From NCBI RefSeq assembly GCF_003324185.1, contig NZ_PXUP01000003.1, positions 124,001 to 188,000 of the forward strand: DNA of 64,000 bases, given 5' to 3'. The notes below the pieces were generated by a model. The model worked only from the letters and a program-made list of their open reading frames with translations. It was not told the origin of the DNA and did no database searches. Below, piece after piece: positions 43,893 to 52,123 of this stretch; position 1 is the first letter of the stretch; each line of letters begins with the position of its first letter. This DNA comes from Faecalibacterium prausnitzii (GTDB taxonomy: Bacteria; Bacillota; Clostridia; Oscillospirales; Ruminococcaceae). The position numbers and the translations under genes are program-made.

Positions 43893-44234
43893 ATGAGAAG
43901 CCATATTACGACGATTAACAGACTATATGTCCAATTGGAACGTATTATTCATGGGAATCATAGCGAAGATGCGCAGAAATGCTTTAGAGAAGTAACAAAA
44001 GCCGCAGATTGTGCGATAAATTTGTGCTATTTCTTTGAAAACTGGAAAGAAAAAGATATCACAGACAATAAGTATGTTACTGACTACTATAAGAAATATA
44101 AGTCTGCGCTTTGGGCAAGAGCAATGTTTTTAAACATTCAAGAAAGTAAATTAAACATGATTCTATATAAAAATATGAGTTTAGATGAAATTCGCAAAGA
44201 GTTGAATCCGGAGAAAAAAGATAACGTGAACTAA
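43893..44234 (+). CDS. Hypothetical protein
   Basis: 113 residues, mainly helical and charged, with low GC like the other acquired parts. No family recognised: RLYVQLERIIHGN and a C-terminal MSLDEIRKELNPEKK stand out only as helices. No strong ribosome site precedes the ATG, so the start is uncertain. The 237 bp before it hold no intact gene, only a 35-codon open tail ending at 43879 and a small inverted repeat (TAGCCA / TGGCTA). Confidence 0.45.
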   Translation: MRSHITTINRLYVQLERIIHGNHSEDAQKCFREVTKAADCAINLCYFFENWKEKDITDNKYVTDYYKKYKSALWARAMFLNIQESKLNMILYKNMSLDEIRKELNPEKKDNVN

Positions 44235-44250
44235 CGGATAATAGACGGCA

Positions 44251-44297
44251 AACAGCCGCCCAGCAAGACCATAGCGGTCAACTGTTGGGCGGCTGTT
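44251..44297. terminator. Terminator between the hypothetical gene and hicB
   Basis: A stem AACAGCCGCCCA / TGGGCGGCTGTT around a 23-nt loop between convergent genes; it can serve both. Confidence 0.65.
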
Positions 44298-44310
44298 GTT
44301 GTACTTATAC

Positions 44311-44688
44311 TTATGCCAGATGGAGTTTCTCTTTCAGCGCATCCTGAAGGACGCCGGAAAAGTTGATGTGTGCCGATTCGGCGGCATCGTTGAGCCAGCC
44401 GGGAATGGAAAGGGTTTTCTTTACGGGTCTGTACCGCTTTTCGTACTCTTCCATATCGAAAGGCACCATCACTACAAAATCTTCCGGGTCAACGTGGAGC
44501 GCAGAAGGGACAGAAGGCTCCGGGCAGACTTTGCAATCTTCCAGCATAAGGCCGATGGCATCCTGTGCCATGCGGACAGCTTCGTCCATGGTATCGCCTT
44601 GGGTGAAGCAGCCCTCAATATCGGGGATCTCAACAGAGTACCCGGTTTCTTCCGGGTGAAAAATTGCAGGATAGAAAATAGCGTTCAT
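44311..44688 (-). CDS. hicB: Antitoxin HicB
   Basis: 125 residues. The N-terminal HicB fold reads YPAIFHPEETGYSVEIPDIEGCFTQGDT with the usual degenerate RNase-H-like core. The C-terminal 45 residues (SIPGWLNDAAESAHINFSGVLQDAL) form a ribbon-helix-helix-type DNA-binding domain that lets it repress the operon. It neutralises HicA. It lies 140 nt downstream of hicA on the same strand, a wider gap than usual for this pair, with AAAGGTGAGG before the start. Confidence 0.9.
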   Translation of the reverse strand: MNAIFYPAIFHPEETGYSVEIPDIEGCFTQGDTMDEAVRMAQDAIGLMLEDCKVCPEPSVPSALHVDPEDFVVMVPFDMEEYEKRYRPVKKTLSIPGWLNDAAESAHINFSGVLQDALKEKLHLA

Positions 44689-44828
44689 AATGTGACCTCA
44701 CCTTTTATAATTCAACAAACAATCAATGTACCTTCACTTAACAGGCCTACATTATTGGTTGGAAATTGTAGAATAGTCTATGCAGTGCTTCGCAGTTTCA
44801 GAATATGAAGTCTACAATCATCATATTC

Positions 44829-45020
44829 TTACTTTTTGAGTCCGGCTAATTTGAGAATGTTTTTCTCGGTACCGGGCTTCAGATCCTTTGCGTGAAATGG
44901 AACGACAGTGGTTTTGTTGGTAGTTGGGTTATGGTACTTGTAGTGTGACCCATTTGCACTGACTAAAACAAAGCCGTTCTGCTCCAGCAAGCGAATCATT
45001 TGCTTGGGAGTCATCGGCAT
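44829..45020 (-). CDS. hicA: mRNA interferase toxin HicA
   Basis: 63 residues with the double-stranded-RNA-binding-like fold of HicA. The conserved catalytic histidine lies in NGSHYKYHN, and the family start MTPKQMIRLLEQNGF is present. It cleaves mRNA when HicB is lost. AAGGAGG precedes the ATG at 45020; an ATG three codons in is possible. The promoter just upstream has two TACGTA palindromes, probably the HicB operator. Confidence 0.9.
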   Translation of the reverse strand: MPMTPKQMIRLLEQNGFVLVSANGSHYKYHNPTTNKTTVVPFHAKDLKPGTEKNILKLAGLKK

Positions 45021-45057
45021 GGCGGGTGCCCCTCCTTTCTTTCAGGATTACAGTTTT

Positions 45058-45086
45058 ATTGTATACGTATTTTACGTATTTGTCAA
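45058..45086 (-). promoter_or_regulatory. Promoter and probable HicB operator of hicAB
   Basis: On the minus strand, TTGACA, 17 bp and TACAAT. Two TACGTA palindromes (45064-45069 and 45073-45078) fill the spacer 9 bp apart, well placed for autorepression. Confidence 0.75.
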
Positions 45087-45096
45087 GAGGGCAAAT

Positions 45097-45140
45097 AAGC
45101 CGCCCAGCGACCTTTACGGTCTCGCTGGGCGGCTTATTTT
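45097..45140. terminator. Terminator downstream of the XRE regulator
   Basis: A stem AAGCCGCCCAGCG / CGCTGGGCGGCTT that includes the stop codon of the regulator gene, with T-rich flanks on both sides. Confidence 0.65.
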
Positions 45141-45436
45141 TTGCGTTTCCAGAGCAAATATTCTTCGTAGCGGTGCATCTCGTTTTGTTCTTCTTCGGTC
45201 AGGCGCTGGCGCTGTTTGCGGGCTTCGTCCGAGGGGTCGATGTCGGTCAGACCCAGCAGGTAGTCGGCGGAGGTGCCGTAGTACCTGCAAATGGCAATCA
45301 ACATCTCGTGGTTTGGGGAACTCTTTTCATGCTCCCAACTGCGGATGGTAGATGTTGCAACATTAAGGGCTTTGGCGAGTTCTTCCTGCGTTTGGTTATT
45401 CCAATCTCGCAGGTCGGCTAATCGTGCTCCAATCAT
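45134..45436 (-). CDS. XRE-family transcriptional regulator, divergent from the R-M-like operon
   Basis: 100 residues from the ATG with AAGGCGGG upstream; an ATG eight codons earlier lacks a ribosome site. The helix-turn-helix covers residues 4-60 (RLADLRDWNNQTQEELAKALN, a landmark of the first helices, then STIRSWEHEKSSPN), followed by a charged helical tail. Four copies of an AAAGTGATA-like half-site lie between it and the restriction-modification genes. Small XRE proteins often act as controller proteins of such systems, so this is the likely timer or repressor of the neighbouring operon and of itself. Confidence 0.85.
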   Translation of the reverse strand: MIGARLADLRDWNNQTQEELAKALNVATSTIRSWEHEKSSPNHEMLIAICRYYGTSADYLLGLTDIDPSDEARKQRQRLTEEEQNEMHRYEEYLLWKRKK

Positions 45437-45476
45437 CTTTTTCCCGCCTTTCTTTGCCATAAGTATAGGTGTTTCA

Positions 45477-45577
45477 TATCACTTTTGGTAAAAAACGCCG
45501 AGAATCTTGTTAATTTGCCTTGAAAGTGATAAGATACTTGTTAGTATAGGCTGAAAGTGCTAAGAATATTATCACTT
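45477..45577. promoter_or_regulatory. Operator array for the XRE regulator
   Basis: Half-sites: TATCACTTT (45477-45485), AAAGTGATA (45523-45531), AAAGTGCTA (45554-45562) and TATCACTT (45570-45577). The first overlaps the regulator's own TATACT -10 region; the last two form an inverted pair with a 7-bp gap just before the methylase gene. Confidence 0.6.
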
Positions 45578-45613
45578 CCGCCGCAACGCTAAGGCAAAGC
45601 GAGGAAATCCCCG

Positions 45614-47557
45614 TTGGAACAACTGATCGACTTTCACGCACCGGAAGTGCAGGCGGTGCTGGATACACTTCTAAAAGACCGCTCCACCGGCAAAAACATC
45701 ATCTGGGCAACCGACCCGCCGGAGGAGCTGCAAACGGTAATGTACGAGCCTGTCACGGATAGATCCCAGATCACCACCCAGCAGCTCGGGCTGACCCACT
45801 ACGAGGTGGTGCTACCCCGGATGATGAAGCAGACCGACACCCAGCAGCAGCGCACCCGCAAAAAAGGCGAAGTGTTCAGCCCCGCATGGGTCTGCAACAA
45901 GATGAACAACGCACTGGATGCTGACTGGTTCGGTGCGCTGGGGGCAGGGGAGAGCGCCGGGCAGTTCACGGTGGAACTGCCCCAAGGCTGGCAGACGGTG
46001 GAAACGCCGGTGCAGTTCCCGGCCTGCAAGGGCAGGACCCCGGCATGGGTGCAGTATGTACAGAGCCGCCGCTTGGAGGTGACCTGCGGTGAAGCCCCCT
46101 TTCTGGCGTCTCGGTACGATGCCGCCACCGGCGAGATGATCCCGGTAGCCCGGCGCATTGGTATTCTGGACCGCAAGCTGCGGGTAGTAAGCGAGAACGC
46201 CGCCACAGAGGACGAGTGGCGCAAATATGCCACCCATGCGGTGCAGTCCACCTACGGCTATGAGTATCAGGGCGATAACCTTTTGCTGGCGAGGGTTAAC
46301 CTGCTGCTGACCTATGCAGAGCATCTGCAAGCCCGCTGGCAGCGCAAACCCACAAAAGAAGAGTTACAGCCTATCGCCACCATCATCAGCTGGAACCTGT
46401 GGCAAATGGACGGCTTGCACCTGTCTGTGCCCGGCGGCAAGCCCCAGCCGGAGGCAGAACAGCTTGACCTCTTTTCCATGTTCGGGGCGGCAGAGCCGCA
46501 GCCGCCCACGGTATCCTGCAAAGTGAAAAACTGGCGCAAGGGCAGCCATGGAGCTGCCCAGAACTTTGAAACCATTCAGGAAGGGAGTACCAGCATGAAG
46601 TTTGATTATGTCATCGGAAACCCGCCGTATCAGATAAGTGATGGCGGTGCCGGCGTAAGTGCAACGCCTATCTATAATCGTTTTATCGAAGCAATCAAAA
46701 CTACACATCCCGGCGCAATTTGCTTGATTATTCCTGCAAAATGGTACTCCGGCGGTAAAGGACTAGATAAGTTCAGAGAGGAAATGCTAGGAGATAGACA
46801 TATTTCAACATTGGTTGATTATTCTAATTCGCTAGATGTTTTTCCGAATGTAGATGTTGCAGGTGGCGTTTGCTATTTTGTCTGGAAAGAAGCATATAAC
46901 GGTAAGTGTAAGTATACAAACTATCGTAATGGAAAAGCTACAACAGCATACAGAGATTTGAATGAGTTTCAAACATTTATTCGCTATCCAGTTGCATCCG
47001 AAATAGTCAAAAAAGTAAAAGAAGATGGAGAATTAACACTGGATAAAGTGGTTTCCAGCAGAAAACCATTTGGACTTGCAACAACAGCAAAGCCAATGAA
47101 AACCGGTGATATCACACTACGATACAATGGAGGATGTGGCCCATATAAAAGAACCGAAATAAGGGCTGGAGCAGAAATGATTGACCAATGGAAAATTATC
47201 ATTTCTCGTCTTACGGCAGAACACGCAGGACAACCAGCCAAGGATGGAAAGTACCGTGTACTTTCAACGATGGAACTTTTGAAGCCGGGCGAAATATGTT
47301 CCGAAACGTATCTTGTGGCGGGAGCATTTGATTCAAAAGAAGAAGCAACCAACTATATGGATTACTTAAAGACGCAATTTGTTCGATTTCTTATCCTACA
47401 AATTGCAATGACGCAGCAGTTAAGCAAAGCGTCATTCGCATTTGTTCCTTGTCAGGATTTTACAAGAAAATGGACAGACAAACAACTGTTTGAAAAATAT
47501 GATTTGTCTAGTGAAGAAGTAAACTATATTCAAGGAATGATAAAGGAGATGGCATAA
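45614..47557 (+). CDS. Eco57I-type N6-adenine DNA methylase / specificity protein
   Basis: 647 residues, TTG start with GAGG about 10 nt upstream. A motif-X-like GEVFSPAWVCNKMN (about 85-98) and a motif-I-like EVTCGEAPFLASRYD (about 155-169) precede the catalytic motif IV NPPY (336-339). The C-terminal half looks like a target-recognition region. GC content drops sharply close to NPPY: codons before about 328 are chromosome-like, those after are AT-rich. An in-frame ATG at 46595 with an AGGAAGGGAG site marks that boundary and might start a shorter product. The stop overlaps the next gene by one base. It would modify adenine in a specific site, protecting host DNA from the partner gene. Confidence 0.82.
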   Translation: MEQLIDFHAPEVQAVLDTLLKDRSTGKNIIWATDPPEELQTVMYEPVTDRSQITTQQLGLTHYEVVLPRMMKQTDTQQQRTRKKGEVFSPAWVCNKMNNALDADWFGALGAGESAGQFTVELPQGWQTVETPVQFPACKGRTPAWVQYVQSRRLEVTCGEAPFLASRYDAATGEMIPVARRIGILDRKLRVVSENAATEDEWRKYATHAVQSTYGYEYQGDNLLLARVNLLLTYAEHLQARWQRKPTKEELQPIATIISWNLWQMDGLHLSVPGGKPQPEAEQLDLFSMFGAAEPQPPTVSCKVKNWRKGSHGAAQNFETIQEGSTSMKFDYVIGNPPYQISDGGAGVSATPIYNRFIEAIKTTHPGAICLIIPAKWYSGGKGLDKFREEMLGDRHISTLVDYSNSLDVFPNVDVAGGVCYFVWKEAYNGKCKYTNYRNGKATTAYRDLNEFQTFIRYPVASEIVKKVKEDGELTLDKVVSSRKPFGLATTAKPMKTGDITLRYNGGCGPYKRTEIRAGAEMIDQWKIIISRLTAEHAGQPAKDGKYRVLSTMELLKPGEICSETYLVAGAFDSKEEATNYMDYLKTQFVRFLILQIAMTQQLSKASFAFVPCQDFTRKWTDKQLFEKYDLSSEEVNYIQGMIKEMA

Positions 47558-50500
47558 TGGCTGGCATAACCCTGCGCACTGCCCGGCAGGTGGTGCCCAT
47601 GATCTACGCCTATACCACCCCGGAAATTGCCCGGCACAACGGCTGGACAAAGATCGGCTACACCGAGCAATCGGTGGACAAACGCCTGAAACAGCAGACC
47701 CACACCGCCGATGTGCTGTTCCACGAGGAGTGGCGGGGCAATGCCGTCTACGATGACGGCAGCGGCGAGGTGTTCACCGACCACGATTTCCACGCTTACC
47801 TCCGCAAGCTGAACGTGGAGAACGACCGCAAAAACGAGTGGTTCCATCTGGATGGGCAGCAGTCCCGGCGATATTTTCAGGATTTCCGCATGAACCGGGG
47901 CCGGGTGCAGCTGGATGCCGCCATCGCCTACACCCTGCGGGAAGAACAGGCAAGGGCTGTCCGCAACACCAAGACCTATTACCAGAGTCACCCCGGCGGG
48001 GAATACCTCTGGAACGCCAAGCCCCGCTTTGGCAAGACCCTTTCTGTCTACGATTTCTGCAAGCAGGTCGATGCACAGACGGTGCTCATCGTTACCAACC
48101 GCCCAGCCATCGCCAATAGCTGGTACAGCGACTATGTGCGCTTTCTGGGCAGGGAGTCCGGCTATCTGTTCGTCAGTCATGTGGATGCCCTTGCCGGGCA
48201 ACCCCATGTGCTGGACGAGCAAGGCTATCTGGATGCCGCCGCACAGGGCGAGGAGCTGTATAAGCGCATTGAGTTCGTCAGCCTGCAGGACATGAAAGGC
48301 TCCAAGTATTTCGGCGGCGAGTATGACAAGCTGCGCCACCTGACTGAGCTGAACTGGGATGTGCTGGTCATCGACGAAGCCCACGAGGGCGTGGACACCT
48401 ACAAGACCGACCTTGCCTTTGACCGCATCCGCCGCCGCTTCACGCTGCACCTGTCCGGCACGCCCTTCAAGGCACTGGCGAACGACAAGTTTGCCGGGGA
48501 TGCCATCTTCAACTGGACCTACGCCGACGAGCAGGCCGCCAAGCGGAACTGGCAGGGCGCACCGGGGCAGCAGAACCCCTACGCAAACCTCCCCATGCTC
48601 AACCTCTATACCTACCAGATGTCCGAAATCATCCGGGACGAGATCCAGCAGGGCGTGGAGATCGATGGCGAAACGCAGGAATTTGCCTTTGACCTGAACG
48701 AGTTCTTCAAGGTAAAGCCCAGCGGCAGCTTTGAGCACGAGGCCGAGGTAGACCGCTTTCTGGATGCCATGACCACCCAGAACAAATTTCCGTTTTCCAC
48801 CCCGGAACTGCGTGCCGAGCTGAAGCATACCTTCTGGCTGCTGAACCGGGTGGACAGTGCCAGAGCGCTGGCGAAAAAGCTGCAGGCGCACCCGGTATTC
48901 CGGGACTATGAGGTGATCCTTGCCGCCGGTGACGGCAAGCTGGACGACACGGATGAGAACCAGAAGAGCTTTGACCGGGTAAAAGCTGCCATCGCCCACC
49001 ACGAAAAGACCATCACCCTGTCGGTGGGGCAGCTGACCACCGGTGTCACCATCCCGGAGTGGTCGGCGGTGCTGATGCTCTCCAACCTGAAAAGCCCGGC
49101 GCTGTATATGCAGGCGGCGTTCCGTGCCCAGAACCCCTGCCTTTTCCACAAAAACGGCACCTTCCGCCGCAAAGAGAACGCCTATGTGTTCGATTTTGAC
49201 CCCGCCCGCACCCTGCTGATCTACGAGCAGTTCGCCAACGATCTTTCACAGGACACCGCCAGCGGCAAGGGCGACACCGAGGAGCGCAAGGCGCACATCC
49301 AGAATCTGCTCAACTTCTTCCCGGTCATCGGCGAGGACGAGGAAGGGGAGATGATCCCGCTGGATGCAGAAAAAGTCCTCAGCATCCCCCGGAAGATCAA
49401 GTCCAAAGAAGTGGTGCGGATGGGTTTCCAGAGCAATTTTTTGTTCCAGAACATTTCCAACGTGTTCAGTGCCCCGCAGGAGGTGCTGGACATTCTGCAA
49501 AACTTCCAGCCCATCAGCGAGGCAAAGGCAAAGCCCATCCAGATCACCCCGGACACCGGCGCAGACCTCTCCCTGAACGACAAGGGCGAGGTGGATTTGG
49601 ATGAGGGCTACGTCATCGGCAAGGCGGCAGATGTATTCGGGGCGAAAATTTACGAGAGCACCCCCGCACTGGACACCGCCCTGCAAGACCTGACCGATGC
49701 CCCGGCTCCTGCCAAAGAAGAGCATCTGGAACCCCTGAAAAAGAGTATCACCAAGGAGATCATCACCCCCATGGTGGAGCAGGCAAAGCAGGAGTATGGT
49801 CGGGACCTGAAGCTGTCCGACCAGAAGCGGTTTGAGAGCACCGCCAAAGCCAAGATGGACGTGGCGGTGAACAAGGTGGTGGACAACTACCGCATCGACC
49901 AGAGCCAGCTGGAGACCCAGCGCACCCAGCAGCTGCAAAGCTGCACCACTGCCCAGCAGCGCCAGCAGGTGAACCGGGAGTTCGACGCAAAGCAGCAGCA
50001 GAGCACCGCCGCCCTGATGGAGACGTTGCAATCCACCATCCAGCAGACGGCGCAGGAAATGCAGCAGACCATCGTGCGCACCGTGGAGACCAACCAGAAG
50101 GAGCAGGAGAAAAAGGGCTACGAGGACACCGTCCGTGGCCATCTCCGGGGCTTTTCCCGCACCATCCCGTCCTTTCTCATGGCCTACGGCGACGAGACCG
50201 TGACACTGGCAAACTTTGACCGGATCATCCCGGACAAGGTCTTTCAGGAGGTCACCAGCATCACGCTGGAGCAGTTCCGCTTTTTGCGGGACGGCGGACC
50301 GTACATCAACCAAGCCACCGGACAGGAGGAACACTTTGCAGGCCACCTGTTTGACCCGGTGGTGTTTGACGATTCGGTGAAGGAATTCCTGAACCTGAAG
50401 GTCAAGCTGGCGGATTACTTTGACGAGAGCCGCACCGAGGATATCTTCGATTACATCCCACCCCAGAAAACCAACCAGATCTTTACCCCTAAGTGGGTGG

Positions 50501-50865
50501 TGAAAAAGATGGTGGACCTGCTGGAACAGGAAAACCCCGGCTGCTTCGATGACCCCGGAAAAACCTTCCTGGACCCCTACATGAAGTCCGGCCTGTACAT
50601 TACGGAAATCGTCAAGCGCCTTTACCGCAGCGAGAAGATGCGGCAAGCCTTCCCGGACGATAACGCCCGGCTGGAACATATCTTTGCCAAGCAGGTCTAT
50701 GGGCTTGCCCCGACCGAGATCATCTACCGCATTGCCATCAGCTACATTCTGGGCTTTGCAAAGGATCACGGCATTACCGCCCACCATATCCGTCAGGCGG
50801 ATACGCTGGAATTCGCCAAGGCGGGCACCATGGAAAGGGAACTGGATAAGATTTTCAGAGATTGA
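47557..50865 (+). CDS. GIY-YIG nuclease / SF2 helicase / partial methylase fusion (restriction subunit)
   Basis: 1102 residues. Residues 15-100 form a GIY-YIG domain of the T5orf172/MUG113 type (IYAYTTPEIARHNGWTKIGYT). Residues 145-560 form an SF2 translocase: Walker A-like NAKPRFGKT (about 152-160), DEAHEG (about 273-278) and SGTPFKA. A helical Q-rich coiled coil runs about 740-850. The C-terminus has methylase motifs X (FTPKWVVKKMVDLL) and I (FLDPYMKSGL, about 1003-1012) but no NPPY. It probably translocates and cuts unmodified DNA with the upstream methylase as its partner. The start overlaps that gene's stop. GC is chromosome-like, unlike the methylase tail. Confidence 0.8.
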   Translation: MAGITLRTARQVVPMIYAYTTPEIARHNGWTKIGYTEQSVDKRLKQQTHTADVLFHEEWRGNAVYDDGSGEVFTDHDFHAYLRKLNVENDRKNEWFHLDGQQSRRYFQDFRMNRGRVQLDAAIAYTLREEQARAVRNTKTYYQSHPGGEYLWNAKPRFGKTLSVYDFCKQVDAQTVLIVTNRPAIANSWYSDYVRFLGRESGYLFVSHVDALAGQPHVLDEQGYLDAAAQGEELYKRIEFVSLQDMKGSKYFGGEYDKLRHLTELNWDVLVIDEAHEGVDTYKTDLAFDRIRRRFTLHLSGTPFKALANDKFAGDAIFNWTYADEQAAKRNWQGAPGQQNPYANLPMLNLYTYQMSEIIRDEIQQGVEIDGETQEFAFDLNEFFKVKPSGSFEHEAEVDRFLDAMTTQNKFPFSTPELRAELKHTFWLLNRVDSARALAKKLQAHPVFRDYEVILAAGDGKLDDTDENQKSFDRVKAAIAHHEKTITLSVGQLTTGVTIPEWSAVLMLSNLKSPALYMQAAFRAQNPCLFHKNGTFRRKENAYVFDFDPARTLLIYEQFANDLSQDTASGKGDTEERKAHIQNLLNFFPVIGEDEEGEMIPLDAEKVLSIPRKIKSKEVVRMGFQSNFLFQNISNVFSAPQEVLDILQNFQPISEAKAKPIQITPDTGADLSLNDKGEVDLDEGYVIGKAADVFGAKIYESTPALDTALQDLTDAPAPAKEEHLEPLKKSITKEIITPMVEQAKQEYGRDLKLSDQKRFESTAKAKMDVAVNKVVDNYRIDQSQLETQRTQQLQSCTTAQQRQQVNREFDAKQQQSTAALMETLQSTIQQTAQEMQQTIVRTVETNQKEQEKKGYEDTVRGHLRGFSRTIPSFLMAYGDETVTLANFDRIIPDKVFQEVTSITLEQFRFLRDGGPYINQATGQEEHFAGHLFDPVVFDDSVKEFLNLKVKLADYFDESRTEDIFDYIPPQKTNQIFTPKWVVKKMVDLLEQENPGCFDDPGKTFLDPYMKSGLYITEIVKRLYRSEKMRQAFPDDNARLEHIFAKQVYGLAPTEIIYRIAISYILGFAKDHGITAHHIRQADTLEFAKAGTMERELDKIFRD

Positions 50866-50888
50866 CCAATAGAATACGGCATAAAACC

Positions 50889-50928
50889 AAAGGCGGCTGT
50901 CTGCATGGGTGCAGATGGCCGCCTTTTT
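50889..50928 (+). terminator. Terminator of the R-M-like operon
   Basis: AAAGGCGGC...TCTGC / GCAGA...GCCGCCTTT hairpin followed by T5. Confidence 0.85.
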
Positions 50929-50955
50929 GCTATTTAAAAATATTTTGAAATAGCC

Positions 50956-50984
50956 TTGTATAAAGAGTACATGTGTGATACAAT
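50956..50984 (+). promoter_or_regulatory. Promoter of sdpR-sdpI
   Basis: TTGTAT, a 17-bp spacer and TACAAT, overlapping the operator palindrome. Confidence 0.7.
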
Positions 50985-51012
50985 CTATTTAAAGATTGTT
51001 TGAAATAGATTG
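50981..51012. promoter_or_regulatory. SdpR-type operator
   Basis: A perfect 10-bp inverted repeat CAATCTATTT / AAATAGATTG separated by 12 bp, covering the -10 region and start site; expected autorepression site of the following ArsR-type regulator. Confidence 0.6.
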
Positions 51013-51024
51013 GAGCGTGACCGC

Positions 51025-51294
51025 TTGGCTATAAATGAAGTGTTAGCTGCTTTAGCAGACGATACACGTCGAAAAATTCTGCTAAAGTTACAGGAAGGTA
51101 AAATAAGTTCAGGAGATTTAGCAATCTCATTGGATATGACACCACAGGCGTTGTCATACCATTTATCGAAGCTAAAAAAGGCAGACTTGATTTATGAAAC
51201 TCGATACAAAAATTATATTTATTACGAATTGAATTTATCTATCCTTGATGAAACAATTATGTGGATCAGTAATTTGCGTGGAGGTCAACAATGA
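51025..51294 (+). CDS. sdpR: ArsR-family autorepressor, SdpR-like
   Basis: 89 residues from TTG at 51025, which has GGAG 9 nt upstream and aligns with the usual MNxVFKAL-type start; a TTG at 51010 is less well placed. Winged helix: ALADDTRRKILLKLQEGKIS, then the recognition helix TPQALSYHLSKLKKADLI. No metal-binding cysteines are present, which fits SdpR rather than ArsR/SmtB sensors. In Bacillus, SdpR represses its operon until SdpI sequesters it at the membrane. The stop overlaps the sdpI start (ATGA). Confidence 0.87.
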   Translation: MAINEVLAALADDTRRKILLKLQEGKISSGDLAISLDMTPQALSYHLSKLKKADLIYETRYKNYIYYELNLSILDETIMWISNLRGGQQ

Positions 51295-51947
51295 AAAAGA
51301 AAATGGTCGCTTTTTACAGTCTCATGTTTTTACCATTGGTAGTTGTCCTGATTGCCTTACAGTTCTTGCCAGAGCAAATCCCGGCTCATTATGATATGAA
51401 TAATCAAGTGACACGTTGGGGTAGCAAATATGAAACACTAATTTTCCCTGTAATTACAGTTTTATTTGGTTATTTTATGCTTGCCATGGCTAAGTTGTCC
51501 TCAAAACAAGAAGAAAATGGAAGTAATAACAAAAATGTATGTATTGTGACTGGAATAGCATCTCTTGCACTTTTCAACGCTATGACAGTCTATTTTTTGT
51601 ATGCTGATTTCAATTCGATTGAAAATCTGTCTTCCATTGCACTTGATTTGAATCAACTTGTATTTGGACTGCTTGGCGTTGCAATGATTATATTAGGTAA
51701 CATTATGCCAAAACTACGAATGAACTCAGTTGTAGGACTGAGAAGCGTATGGAGTATGAAAAATGAAACAACATGGAAAAAAGGCCAACGCTTTGGAGGT
51801 ATTTCATTTATCGTAAGTGGTATTATTATAATCATGGTATGCTTTTTGACGAAAGGCATTTCTTGTTTTTGGTGGACAATGAGCATCGTAGCAATTCTTT
51901 TGATTGTTGACACCTATTATACCTACACATTATCAAAAAAATACTAA
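51291..51947 (+). CDS. sdpI: SdpI-family immunity membrane protein
   Basis: 218 residues with about six membrane helices. The family landmarks are FLPEQIPAHYDMNNQVTRWG near the N-terminus and MPKLRMNSVVGLRSVWSMKN after the fourth helix. In Bacillus, SdpI protects against the SdpC killing peptide and signals through SdpR. No sdpABC toxin genes are in the window, so here it is probably orphan immunity against a rival's toxin. Coupled to sdpR; AT-rich, hence acquired. Confidence 0.9.
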   Translation: MKKKMVAFYSLMFLPLVVVLIALQFLPEQIPAHYDMNNQVTRWGSKYETLIFPVITVLFGYFMLAMAKLSSKQEENGSNNKNVCIVTGIASLALFNAMTVYFLYADFNSIENLSSIALDLNQLVFGLLGVAMIILGNIMPKLRMNSVVGLRSVWSMKNETTWKKGQRFGGISFIVSGIIIIMVCFLTKGISCFWWTMSIVAILLIVDTYYTYTLSKKY

Positions 51948-51987
51948 TGCTGTAATCCGTGCCTCGTGAGATACTTTGTATCTATGA

Positions 51988-52026
51988 ACACTCTGCAAGA
52001 CTGAAAAATCTTGCAGGGTGTTTTCT
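51988..52026 (+). terminator. Terminator of sdpRI
   Basis: ACACTCTGCAAGA / TCTTGCAGGGTGT stem (one bulge or mismatch) followed by a T-rich tract. Confidence 0.75.
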
Positions 52027-52123
52027 TATGCTCTGATATATATGTAACCAGCCCCGAAACCGGGGCTGAAGATTTCTCCGAAATAACGGATGCGGAAGCC
52101 CAGCAGCTGGGCTTTCCCTTCTG

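Noticed and set aside
52020-52123. Open tail ending EAQQLGFPF before the integrase
   Set aside because: It lies in another frame than the integrase and has no start; probably the end of a deleted gene, too short to name.
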